From positions 1 through 16,424 of the forward strand of contig JACCZV010000011.1 in the NCBI GenBank assembly GCA_013695775.1: DNA of 16,424 bases, in the 5' to 3' direction. Of the stretch, positions 1 to 7,694 are shown in pieces. The notes beneath the pieces are model-generated. The model ran no database searches and was not told where the DNA came from. It worked only from the letters and a program-made list of their open reading frames with translations. The translations under genes were made by a program, and so were the position numbers. Source of the DNA: Chitinophagales bacterium (GTDB taxonomy: Bacteria; Bacteroidota; Bacteroidia; Chitinophagales; UBA10324). Position 1 is the stretch's first letter. Every line of letters starts with the position of its first letter.

Positions 1-72
1 TAGCAGATGAGCTACGCAATCCAAGTTTGATACATATATCTCTGCACCGTGAAAGTTAAAAAGAGGGTAAAA

Positions 73-324
73 TCATTTCAACAGTGTCAAATTTCCACTG
101 AGTGTATTGCTTAAGCCTGTCTCTGCAATTTGGTAATGCACCACATACACATATGTATCAATAGGTTCTGGCTTGTTGTTATAAGTTCCATTCCATCCTT
201 CATTCTGATCTTGTGTTGTAAAAACCTGTTGACCACAGCGATTGAAAATTTCAAAAGTGTAATCGCTTATTGCAGGACATTGTATGATAGAAAAGAAAAT
301 CACAATCTCATACATACTGATCAT
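73..324 (-). pseudogene. Truncated T9SS type B (CHU_C-like) C-terminal sorting domain remnant
   Basis: The minus-strand reading frame encodes about 83 residues. The last 60 or so look like the end of a gliding motility-associated / type IX secretion type B C-terminal domain: a YTFEIFNRxGQQVF strand, then an EGWNGTYNNKP turn, DTYVYVVHY and a closing GNLTLLK. In this family the domain ends large secreted surface proteins and normally begins with an FTPNGDGxND-like motif. That motif is absent: the frame is closed by a stop at 331-333, and I could not recognise the missing part in the other two minus-strand frames up to about 406. The usual aromatic residue in NR(W/Y)GQ is Cys here. It is therefore most likely a decayed gene end, or an end displaced by rearrangement, rather than an intact small gene. 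The apparent ATG at 324 is probably not a true start. The family call is fairly sure; the pseudogene status is inference. Confidence 0.6.
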
Positions 325-401
325 TTTCCTTTAAATCTAAGTCCATAATTAGACGAAACCATTTATTTTTTAAATAAGTACCAACGTAAGACTTGGTGGT
401 A

Positions 402-409
402 TAGATTTG
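402..409 (+). promoter_or_regulatory. Possible -7 promoter element for the act operon
   Basis: TAGATTTG matches the Bacteroidota -7 consensus TAnnTTTG and lies 21 bases before the ATG at 431, where a promoter for the long plus-strand operon is expected. No TTG-type -33 element is seen at the usual distance, so this is only a weak candidate. Confidence 0.3.
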
Positions 410-430
410 CACTCGCAAAAAGAAGCACCT

Positions 431-1252
431 ATGAGGCCAGATGTTTTTGTGTGGGGTCTGAAGAAAAATATATCACGTTTTTGCGTTTTTTTTTCCCTTT
501 CAATACTCTTATTTTTTTCAACAACAGTTTTTGCCGAGGTAACTCCTGAAAACGGCCAGAAACTCTGGAAGCAATACTGCACTTCTTGCCATGCAATAAA
601 CAATAAGCTGATAGGACCTCCTCTTAAGGATGTCGATACAAGGAGGTCTGAGGCCTGGCTCCTTTCCTGGATAAGGAACAACCATGCATTGCGCGCATCC
701 GGTGATAAACAGGCTATAGATATTTGGCTGGAATATAATAAGAATGAGATGCCGGCCTTTCTCAACTTCACCGACGATGACATAAAATCAATTCTTTCTT
801 TTGTCAAGGTTCAAAGTGAAGCCCCTGCAAATCAACCGGCCACGGGAGCGCCGGGCGCCGATGGAGTTACATCTACACAACCATCGTTGCTGCTATATGC
901 GGTAGTAGGTATTCTGGTAGTGATCACCTTTCTGCTTATGCGCACCAACACGGTGCTCAAGCGGCTGGCCTATGAGAAGCTTGGGCATCCACTGCCTGAA
1001 GAACGGCCATTCATCAACAGGCTGAAGTCACGGCGCGCAATCATCTTGTATTCTATTGCAGCGGTATTTCTTTTGGGCTTCACCATTACTGATAGTGCCA
1101 TGCGGCTGGGTCGTTCTAAAAACTACACACCTGAACAGCCCATCCACTTTTCTCATGAGCTTCATGCCGGCATAAACCAGATCAATTGTTTATACTGCCA
1201 CTCCGGCGCTGAAAAAAGTAAAGTGGCCGGAATTCCTCCTGTAAGTACCTGA
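431..1252 (+). CDS. actA: Alternative Complex III subunit ActA, N-terminal part (ends at in-frame TGA)
   Basis: This is the front part of the haem c subunit of Alternative Complex III, which carries electrons from ActB towards the oxidase. It encodes 273 residues. A signal/anchor segment (residues about 13-35, ending TTVFA) precedes a monohaem cytochrome c domain with CTSCH (Cys50, Cys53, His54) and a probable axial Met107 in EMPAF. A hydrophilic Pro/Ala linker, a membrane helix (about 153-170) and a second helix (about 203-221) follow. The first haem motif of the pentahaem region is CLYCH (253-257). Translation then meets TGA at codon 274, directly before ATG AAT TGC CAC, so the next motif reads stop-M-N-C-H instead of C-M-N-C-H. 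I chose ATG 431 rather than the upstream in-frame TTG at 407, because it leaves a compact signal peptide and an A/G-rich stretch ahead of it. The product as read would lack four of the five C-terminal haems. Confidence 0.85.
   Translation: MRPDVFVWGLKKNISRFCVFFSLSILLFFSTTVFAEVTPENGQKLWKQYCTSCHAINNKLIGPPLKDVDTRRSEAWLLSWIRNNHALRASGDKQAIDIWLEYNKNEMPAFLNFTDDDIKSILSFVKVQSEAPANQPATGAPGADGVTSTQPSLLLYAVVGILVVITFLLMRTNTVLKRLAYEKLGHPLPEERPFINRLKSRRAIILYSIAAVFLLGFTITDSAMRLGRSKNYTPEQPIHFSHELHAGINQINCLYCHSGAEKSKVAGIPPVST
1250..1252 (+). other. In-frame TGA replacing the first Cys of a CxxCH haem motif in actA
   Basis: The codons read GTA AGT ACC TGA ATG AAT TGC CAC. Family members have a Cys-x-x-Cys-His haem motif here, and one base change (TGC or TGT to TGA) explains the stop. 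The reading frame continues unchanged through three further CxxCH motifs to 1654, so no frameshift is involved. Confidence 0.9.
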
Positions 1253-1654
1253 ATGAATTGCCACAGAGGAGTATTGGAGGGCGAAAGTGAAGCCGGTACG
1301 CAGGACATTCAGAAAATATTTGCCGCCTACGACAATAATAAAGCAATTCAATGGACCAAGGTGCACAACCTGCCCGACCATGTATACTTCAACCATTCGC
1401 AGCATGTAACCGTAGGAAAGATTGCCTGCCAGACCTGTCATGGACCAGTAGAAACAATGGAACAGATATATCAATTCTCAAGCCTCTCAATGGGGTGGTG
1501 TATCAATTGTCATCGGCAAACCGATGTGCAATTCGCCGACAACGACTATTATACGATGTACACCAAACTGCACAAAGATTTCAAAGAGGGGAAAATTGAC
1601 AGGGTTACTGAAGAGATGATGGGGGGAACGGAATGTCAAAAATGTCACTACTGA
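1253..1654 (+). CDS. actA: Alternative Complex III subunit ActA, C-terminal multihaem part
   Basis: This frame continues the one ending at 1252 and encodes the rest of the pentahaem domain. It holds MNCH, the second half of a broken CxxCH motif, at residues 1-4, then CQTCH (59-63), CINCH (83-87) and CQKCH (128-132), and ends one residue after the last motif. Counted with the preceding part the protein would be 415 codons, with one N-terminal haem and five C-terminal haem sites. If translation restarted at ATG 1253, the product would have no signal peptide or membrane segment. It would stay in the cytoplasm and could not receive haem c, so a separately functional protein is unlikely. No convincing Shine-Dalgarno sequence precedes 1253. 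It is best read as the back half of actA, joined by readthrough if the gene is alive, otherwise part of a pseudogene. actB begins 13 bases after its stop. Confidence 0.85.
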   Translation: MNCHRGVLEGESEAGTQDIQKIFAAYDNNKAIQWTKVHNLPDHVYFNHSQHVTVGKIACQTCHGPVETMEQIYQFSSLSMGWCINCHRQTDVQFADNDYYTMYTKLHKDFKEGKIDRVTEEMMGGTECQKCHY

Positions 1655-1667
1655 TCAGTATCAAATC

Positions 1668-4600
1668 ATGGAACATAAATTACACTGGAAAGGCCTTGAG
1701 GAGTTGGATGATGATCCTGATTTTCTTTTAACGAGAGATAAGGAGTTTATTGACGAGCTACCTGTTGAAGAAATTTTTAATTCCTCTATAGTAAACAAGC
1801 CAGCCAGCAGGCGTGACTTTTTGAAGATGCTGGGTTTCAGTGTTTCAGCGGCCACCATGGCAGCAAGCTGTCGCATACCGGTGAAAAAGGCTATACCATA
1901 TGTAATAAAGCCTGAAGAGATTGTTCCGGGTGTGGCAAACTATTACGCATCATCCTTTCATGATGGAAATGATTATTGCCCCGTTTTGGTAAAAACCCGG
2001 GATGGGCGCCCTATAAAAATTGAGCCTCTCATAAGCAGTCACATCGCTAAAGATTCGCCAAACCGTTTTTTATTCGGTGGTACAAATGCACGGGCACAAG
2101 CCTCCGTGCTTTCACTGTATGATATGACGCGGCCCCGCCAACCTATGGTGACAGGCAAAAAAGCTAAATGGGATGTTGTAGATGCAGAAATCCGCAAGCG
2201 CTTGCTGGATACCAAAAATAAAGGAGGAAACATTCGTATTTTAACTCCTACTATTTTAAGCCCCTCTACCAAACAGATTATAGACGATTTTATCGTTGCT
2301 TATCCAACTGCAAAGCATATCGTTTACGATCCGGTCTCTTATGCGGGTATTGCAATAGCCAATGAAAAGAGTTCAGGCAAGAGAGTGATCCCCGGTTATC
2401 ATTTCGAGAAAGCAAATGTGATTGTCTCCATTGGAGCAGATTTTTTGGGAACATGGATCTCACCTGCGGAATATGCACGTCAATATGTTCAGAACCGGAA
2501 GGTTTCTCCGGAAAAGACCACCATGTCGCGCCATTATCAAATTGAATCACGACTATCTCTTACTGGTTCAAATGCAGACAAGCGTGCAGTGGTGAAACCA
2601 TCTGAAGAGGCTGCAGCAGTTGTTGCTTTATATAATATGCTTGCTGGCTCCCTGGGCGAGGCAGCTTTACCTACCGGGAAATTAAATTCGAGAGCGGATA
2701 AACTGCTCTCTCAGGCGGCTTCCGACCTAATTGCCAATAAGGGGAAAGCCTTAGTGGTGGCGGGTTCTAATGATGCAAATGTTCAGGTAGTAGTAAATGC
2801 AATCAATGCAATTTTAGGAAGTTACGGTTCCACCCTTGATCTAAAAGCGCACTCTAATACCCATCAGTCGGATGATAAGGGTATGATGCAGCTGATGAAT
2901 GACATGAATGCGGGTGCAGTAGATGCACTGCTAATATATGGCGCCAACCCGGTTTATGATCATATGCACGGCAACGGCTTCGCTGATGCCCTAAAAAAAG
3001 TGCAGACATCGATTTCATTAAATGACCGCGCCGATGAGACGACGACTTTATGCCGGTATCACTGTCCCGATCACCATTACCTCGAAAGCTGGAATGACCT
3101 CTCTGCTAAAGCCGGATTATATACCCTTTGTCAGCCTACTATTTGGCCATTGTTTGATACCAGGCAGGCACAAGACAGCCTGCTCCGCTGGATGGGAAAG
3201 ACAGAAGATTATTATGCATACATAAAACGCACCTGGGAAAAGAATGTATTTCCCAAACAAGCTGCCTACAGCGACTTCCAGACCTTCTGGGATATGAGTG
3301 TAAAGGATGGTGCCTTCGAAGTTCCTGTAACTGAATCTGATGTTTCTTCAAGCATAAGTACGGATGTAATGGCTGCAGCGACAGCAATAATGAACGCTGC
3401 ATCAAAATCCAGTAGTATTGAGCTCCAGGTGTATGAAAAGGTAGGGGCTGGGAATGGACGTTATGCAAACAATCCCTGGCTGCAGGAGCTGCCTGACCCG
3501 ATCTCTAAGGTAGTATGGGATAATTATCTCTGCGTTTCTCCGAAGTATGCGAAAGACAATGGTTTGAAGATGGATGTGGTTTCTCATAAAACCGACGTTG
3601 TTACTTTAACATCAGGAAACACTTCAATGGATGTGCCTGTCTATATTCAACCCGGACAATGCGATGAAGCAGTATCTCTTGCTTTAGGCTATGGCCGGGA
3701 AAGAGCAGGCCGCGCAGGCAACAAAGTTGGGCAAAACGCATTTCCATTCGTTACAACAAATGGAGATACGTGCCTTTATATTAACCCCTCCATTTCTATA
3801 AAAAAGACAGGACGATCATTTGATCTTGCTATGACTCAAACGCATTTCAGCTTTGAGGGACGCGATGCCATCAGGGAAACCTCTTTAGCAAGATACCAGG
3901 CTCATCCTAATGAGGGCGTTGAGGAAAAGGAAGAGTTGGGGAAAGTGTGGAGTGAAACGCTCTATCCCGAACAGGAATTTCCTGGTATTAAGTGGGGCAT
4001 GTCAATCGATCTTAATTCCTGCATCGGTTGCGGCGCTTGTTCCGTGGCATGTCAGGCGGAGAACAATGTTCCCGTGGTTGGAAAGACGGAGGTTAGCCGC
4101 GTGCATGAAATGTCGTGGCTACGAATTGATCGCTACTATTCATTTCCCGGTGAAACCGGCATGATAGATAAGGAGAAGGATTACGACGAGATTAAGGATT
4201 ATCAGAATGTACAGGTTGCTTTTCAGCCGATGCTTTGTCAGCATTGCGATAATGCTCCATGCGAAAATGTATGCCCCGTATCTGCTACTAATCACAGCAG
4301 TGAAGGATTGAATCAGATGGCTTATAATCGTTGTATCGGTACCCGCTATTGTGCAAATAACTGTCCCTATAAAGTCCGACGTTTCAACTGGCTCGATTAT
4401 ACCACTGCCGACGTATTTCCCTGGAATGAGCCCTGGAAAGTTCCTACCCTGGGTGTCGAGGATCCGGGCATGTCAGATCCGATAACCAGGATGGTTTTAA
4501 ACCCAGACGTTACAGTCCGTTCGCGTGGCGTGATGGAAAAGTGTACTTTTTGTGTTCAACGAATTCAGGATGGTAAATTACAGGCGAAAAAAGAGGGTCG

Positions 4601-4832
4601 TCCTCTGAAGGATGGCGACGTGAAATCAGCATGTCAGACGGCATGCCCCGCTGATGCAATAACATTTGGAAATGTAAAAGATGAGAGCAGTGAGGTCCGC
4701 AAATATCATGATGATGGGCGTGCCTATTATGTTCTTGCTGAGCTAAACACCCGGCCTGCAATTGCTTATATGAAGAAAGTAAGGAATACAGATGAGATGA
4801 TAGCTGGTGAAAAAAAAGAACATAAAGTTTAG
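1668..4832 (+). CDS. actB: Alternative Complex III iron-sulfur subunit ActB (molybdopterin-like domain fused to ferredoxin domain)
   Basis: The 1054-residue product is the large peripheral subunit of the complex, facing the periplasm. After a hydrophilic leader comes a twin-arginine signal (SRRDFLK, Arg48-Arg49) and a hydrophobic stretch ending in Cys68, a plausible lipidation site; ActB of Flavobacterium johnsoniae is known to be triacylated. Residues about 90-750 resemble the molybdopterin oxidoreductase fold, which in this family carries no Mo cofactor. The C-terminal ferredoxin domain has four Cys groups: 785/788/791/795, 857/860/865/869, 889/895/899 and 959/962/989/993. The third group reads CIGTRYC, with Thr where a fourth Cys would be. 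This is typical of a [3Fe-4S] site, so up to three [4Fe-4S] and one [3Fe-4S] clusters could be bound. The fused arrangement is usual for ActB. The gene lies between actA and actC and appears intact. Confidence 0.95.
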   Translation: MEHKLHWKGLEELDDDPDFLLTRDKEFIDELPVEEIFNSSIVNKPASRRDFLKMLGFSVSAATMAASCRIPVKKAIPYVIKPEEIVPGVANYYASSFHDGNDYCPVLVKTRDGRPIKIEPLISSHIAKDSPNRFLFGGTNARAQASVLSLYDMTRPRQPMVTGKKAKWDVVDAEIRKRLLDTKNKGGNIRILTPTILSPSTKQIIDDFIVAYPTAKHIVYDPVSYAGIAIANEKSSGKRVIPGYHFEKANVIVSIGADFLGTWISPAEYARQYVQNRKVSPEKTTMSRHYQIESRLSLTGSNADKRAVVKPSEEAAAVVALYNMLAGSLGEAALPTGKLNSRADKLLSQAASDLIANKGKALVVAGSNDANVQVVVNAINAILGSYGSTLDLKAHSNTHQSDDKGMMQLMNDMNAGAVDALLIYGANPVYDHMHGNGFADALKKVQTSISLNDRADETTTLCRYHCPDHHYLESWNDLSAKAGLYTLCQPTIWPLFDTRQAQDSLLRWMGKTEDYYAYIKRTWEKNVFPKQAAYSDFQTFWDMSVKDGAFEVPVTESDVSSSISTDVMAAATAIMNAASKSSSIELQVYEKVGAGNGRYANNPWLQELPDPISKVVWDNYLCVSPKYAKDNGLKMDVVSHKTDVVTLTSGNTSMDVPVYIQPGQCDEAVSLALGYGRERAGRAGNKVGQNAFPFVTTNGDTCLYINPSISIKKTGRSFDLAMTQTHFSFEGRDAIRETSLARYQAHPNEGVEEKEELGKVWSETLYPEQEFPGIKWGMSIDLNSCIGCGACSVACQAENNVPVVGKTEVSRVHEMSWLRIDRYYSFPGETGMIDKEKDYDEIKDYQNVQVAFQPMLCQHCDNAPCENVCPVSATNHSSEGLNQMAYNRCIGTRYCANNCPYKVRRFNWLDYTTADVFPWNEPWKVPTLGVEDPGMSDPITRMVLNPDVTVRSRGVMEKCTFCVQRIQDGKLQAKKEGRPLKDGDVKSACQTACPADAITFGNVKDESSEVRKYHDDGRAYYVLAELNTRPAIAYMKKVRNTDEMIAGEKKEHKV

Positions 4833-4898
4833 AATAGATCATTAAGTTAAATGAAGTCATGCTTTCATGGTAATAACTTAAAAGAATAAAAAATATTC

Positions 4899-6323
4899 AT
4901 GCACGCAGAATCGTATATACGGCCACCGCTGATTAAGGGCAACAAAACATATCTTCAGATTACCGAAGATATTGCACGCTCCGTAGAGGCAAAGCCCTCG
5001 AAGCTTTGGTGGATTGCTACGTCAATCGCAGCAACTCTCATGGCGTGGGGTCTTTTTTGTATTGGCTGGACAGTATGGTTTGGAATAGGTACGTGGGGAT
5101 TAAACAGAACGGTAGGATGGGGATGGGACATTACAAATTTCGTTTGGTGGATCGGTATTGGTCATGCAGGAACATTAATCTCTGCCATCCTCCTTTTATT
5201 TCGCCAAAAATGGCGCACAGGAGTAAACCGCGCCGCAGAGGCTATGACAATCTTTGCGGTAATCTGTGCGGCACTCTTTCCGGTCTTTCACATGGGTCGT
5301 GTATGGCTGGCCTTCTTCAACCTGCCATACCCTAATACACGAGGTCCCGTTTGGCCTAACTTTAATTCTCCTTTGATGTGGGATGTGTTTGCAATAAGCA
5401 CATATTTTACCGTATCTCTTCTGTTTTGGTACACCGGATTGATTCCAGATATAGCAACCATTCGCGATAGGGCAAAAAGCAAAATTGCCCATTGGGCCTA
5501 CAGCGTGCTTAGCTTTGGATGGGTAGGATCTGCCAAGCATTGGCAACGCCATGAGATGCTTTCACTTGTTTTAGCAGGCATATCGACACCTCTGGTACTC
5601 TCTGTACATACCATTGTGTCGTTCGACTTCGCCACATCCGTAATACCCGGATGGCATACTACCATCTTTCCACCTTACTTCGTTGCGGGCGCCATCTTCT
5701 CAGGCTTTGCGATGGTTCTTACTCTGATGATCATCACCAGAAAAGTGTTAAACCTGGAACAATATATAACCATTGATCACATTGAATCAATGAATAAAAT
5801 CATCGTGTTAACAGGTTCTATTGTAGGTTGCGCATACCTCACAGAGTTGTTTACAGCATGGTATTCTCAAAATCCTTATGAGCAATATGCATTTGCGAAT
5901 CGTGCATTGGGTCCATACTGGTGGTCTTACTGGGGAATGATGACCTGTAATGTGATTTCGCCCCAGCTATTCTGGATTCGAAAGCTTAGAAGAAGTGCCT
6001 GGTTTACTTTTTTCATGTCAATAGTGATCAACTGCGGAATGTGGTTCGAGCGTTTCGTAATCATTGTAACCTCACTGCATCGCGATTATATCCCATCTTC
6101 ATGGGCGATGTATTCACCGACGTGGGTTGAAATAAGTATTTACATAGGATCACTCGGCCTGTTTTTCACCGCTTTTCTCATTTTTGCCAAAACAATGCCC
6201 GTGATTGCTATGGCTGAAATCAAGCACATTCTGAAGATATCAGGTGAGGCACAAAAGGATGCAGCGCATGCACATTCAAAAGATCATGGCCGCGAACCAG
6301 TTATTATTCCGCAGACTATTTAA
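4899..6323 (+). CDS. actC: Alternative Complex III membrane subunit ActC (NrfD/PsrC-like)
   Basis: The 474-residue integral membrane protein has about ten hydrophobic helices and belongs to the NrfD/PsrC family. In Alternative Complex III this subunit lies under ActB, is thought to bind menaquinol, and may take part in proton movement. Recognisable family stretches are WWIGIGHAGTLISA near residues 83-96, FHMGRVWLAFF after residue 130, and RHEMLSLVLAGISTPLVLS followed by HTIVSFDFA in the middle. A short cytoplasmic N-terminus and a hydrophilic, His-containing C-terminal tail (HAHSKDHGRE) flank the helices. The ATG at 4899 follows an A-rich stretch with no clear ribosome binding site, as is common in this phylum. 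The 66-base gap after actB shows no strong terminator, so co-transcription is likely. actD starts 15 bases after the stop. Confidence 0.95.
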   Translation: MHAESYIRPPLIKGNKTYLQITEDIARSVEAKPSKLWWIATSIAATLMAWGLFCIGWTVWFGIGTWGLNRTVGWGWDITNFVWWIGIGHAGTLISAILLLFRQKWRTGVNRAAEAMTIFAVICAALFPVFHMGRVWLAFFNLPYPNTRGPVWPNFNSPLMWDVFAISTYFTVSLLFWYTGLIPDIATIRDRAKSKIAHWAYSVLSFGWVGSAKHWQRHEMLSLVLAGISTPLVLSVHTIVSFDFATSVIPGWHTTIFPPYFVAGAIFSGFAMVLTLMIITRKVLNLEQYITIDHIESMNKIIVLTGSIVGCAYLTELFTAWYSQNPYEQYAFANRALGPYWWSYWGMMTCNVISPQLFWIRKLRRSAWFTFFMSIVINCGMWFERFVIIVTSLHRDYIPSSWAMYSPTWVEISIYIGSLGLFFTAFLIFAKTMPVIAMAEIKHILKISGEAQKDAAHAHSKDHGREPVIIPQTI

Positions 6324-6338
6324 AAAAGAGAAGCAGCG

Positions 6339-6872
6339 ATGAAGAGATATCTATTGGGATTATTTGATGATGACGAGGTGCTGTTGAATGCCGTTGACAG
6401 CATACGCTCGCAAAACATTCCAATTCATGATGTAGTTACACCCTTTGCCGTACATGGCCTGGATGAAAAGCTGGGGTTAAAATATTCCCGATTACATATT
6501 GGTGGTTTCTGGATCGGCCTTACAGGAACAGCAATTGCCTTTTCATTCATGACGTGGGTATTCACTGCCGATTGGCCGCTGGTATTTGGAGGCAAACCAA
6601 ACTTTTCTTTTCCGGCATTTATTCCTATCATGTTTGAATTTACTGTGTTATCAGCATCTATAGCGATGACCTTTGCCTTTCTCATGCGAAGTCACCTATA
6701 TCCAGGCCGCTTCAGGGAGCCACTTGATCCCCGCACAACAAGTCACCTTTTTGGAATGGTGTTTAAGATTAATGATAATACTTCACAGGATGAAAAAGAT
6801 CATCTAAGCCAGTTATTGAGAGAAGCTGGTGCTGTAGAAGTAAGAGAGCGTGAAATGAGCAAACATTATTGA
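6339..6872 (+). CDS. actD: Alternative Complex III subunit ActD (DUF3341)
   Basis: This 177-residue protein matches the DUF3341/ActD family. A cytoplasmic N-terminal domain contains the family stretch DVVTPFAVHGLDEKLGLK (about residues 31-48). Two membrane helices follow (about 55-75 and 95-116), with the conserved loop segment FGGKPNFSFPAFIPIMFE between them, and a charged C-terminal tail ends the protein. ActD has no cofactor; it is a structural membrane subunit packed with the NrfD-like subunits. A purine-rich AAAGAGAAG stretch lies just ahead of the ATG and probably serves as the ribosome binding site. The TGA stop at 6870-6872 is separated by one base from the ATG of actE, which suggests translational coupling. 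The gene appears complete and is of usual length. Confidence 0.93.
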   Translation: MKRYLLGLFDDDEVLLNAVDSIRSQNIPIHDVVTPFAVHGLDEKLGLKYSRLHIGGFWIGLTGTAIAFSFMTWVFTADWPLVFGGKPNFSFPAFIPIMFEFTVLSASIAMTFAFLMRSHLYPGRFREPLDPRTTSHLFGMVFKINDNTSQDEKDHLSQLLREAGAVEVREREMSKHY

Positions 6873-6873
6873 A

Positions 6874-7584
6874 ATGAGAGAGCAGGCATCATACTTTAAG
6901 ATTAACTCTAATACGGTCGCAGCGGTTATGCTTATAAGCCTTTTTTCTTCGTGCTATTATTCACGTTCCAGCCCCGGCTGGGAGTACATGCCTGATATGA
7001 ATCATTCTTTAGCCTATGAAACGTATGCTTCTAATCCATTTTTTCCCGATAGCATGAATGCTATCCAGCCTGTTACTAACACCATTCCACGTGGGGTCTA
7101 TATGCCATTTCATTACAGTACTCAGCTTACAGGTTATGACTCAGCAGGTGTAAATCTTAATTTCCCGGACTGGCTTAATGATGAAGAAAAGGAGCAGGGA
7201 AAATATATATTTGAAATTTACTGTGCCGTCTGCCATGGTAAGAGTGGCGTGGGCAATGGAACCATTGTGGAAAATCCAAAAATCAAAAACCCTTACCCTC
7301 CTCCGCCATCATATTTTTCTGAAAATTTAATCAACCTGCCGGTAGGTAAAATGTATTATAGTGTGCACTATGGTAAAAACCTTATGGGGCCTTACGGGAA
7401 AATTCTTAATCGCAATGAAATTTGGAAGGTGGTGTATTACGTAAAATCTTTGCAACAGCATCATAAAGACAGCATAGCAACTGCAGGCACCGCAACTGCC
7501 TCTGCTGATACTGCTGCGGCAGTTGCTACTACAACCGGTGGGGATAGTACAAAGGCTGCGGCGGATACTGCTTCAAAGAAATAA
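6874..7584 (+). CDS. actE: Alternative Complex III monohaem cytochrome c subunit ActE
   Basis: The 236-residue product is the monohaem cytochrome c of the complex, located at the periplasmic face. The N-terminus has a short hydrophobic segment ending LFSSC (Cys27), a likely lipoprotein signal; ActE is one of the two lipid-anchored subunits in the F. johnsoniae structure. The start of the mature part contains the family stretch GWEYMPDMN. The haem motif is CAVCH (Cys117, Cys120, His121), with a probable axial Met171 in GKNLMGPYGK. The last 40 or so residues are a low-complexity Ala/Thr/Asp/Lys tail without a recognised role, probably disordered. The start codon lies one base after the actD stop. 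A 110-base gap with no clear signals separates the gene from actF. Confidence 0.93.
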   Translation: MREQASYFKINSNTVAAVMLISLFSSCYYSRSSPGWEYMPDMNHSLAYETYASNPFFPDSMNAIQPVTNTIPRGVYMPFHYSTQLTGYDSAGVNLNFPDWLNDEEKEQGKYIFEIYCAVCHGKSGVGNGTIVENPKIKNPYPPPPSYFSENLINLPVGKMYYSVHYGKNLMGPYGKILNRNEIWKVVYYVKSLQQHHKDSIATAGTATASADTAAAVATTTGGDSTKAAADTASKK

Positions 7585-7694
7585 ATTTAAGAATTAAAAT
7601 AAGAGGTTATTACAGGTAATGTAATCATAAAGTGAAGTGCAGATATAAGAAAGGATGATGTGTGGAAGTAATGTAAAAGGTAACGTTTAGGATT

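Noticed and set aside
407..430. TTG at 407 as the actA start
   Set aside because: It overlaps the promoter-like box at 402-409 and adds eight polar residues before a good ATG-initiated signal peptide.
370..807. A minus-strand frame of 145 codons opposite actA
   Set aside because: It is a shadow of the actA coding strand without recognisable domains. Similar antisense frames opposite actB, coxB, coxA and others were dismissed for the same reason.
1253..1310. A SECIS-like hairpin that would support selenocysteine at the actA TGA
   Set aside because: Only very short pairings are visible (for example GGC with GCC around 1280-1295); there is no extended stem with a conserved apical G at the usual distance.
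1668..4832. ActB as a genuine formate dehydrogenase or polysulfide reductase
   Set aside because: The fused ferredoxin domain, the CIGTRYC [3Fe-4S]-type group and the actA-F context fit ActB, whose molybdopterin-like domain has no Mo cofactor.
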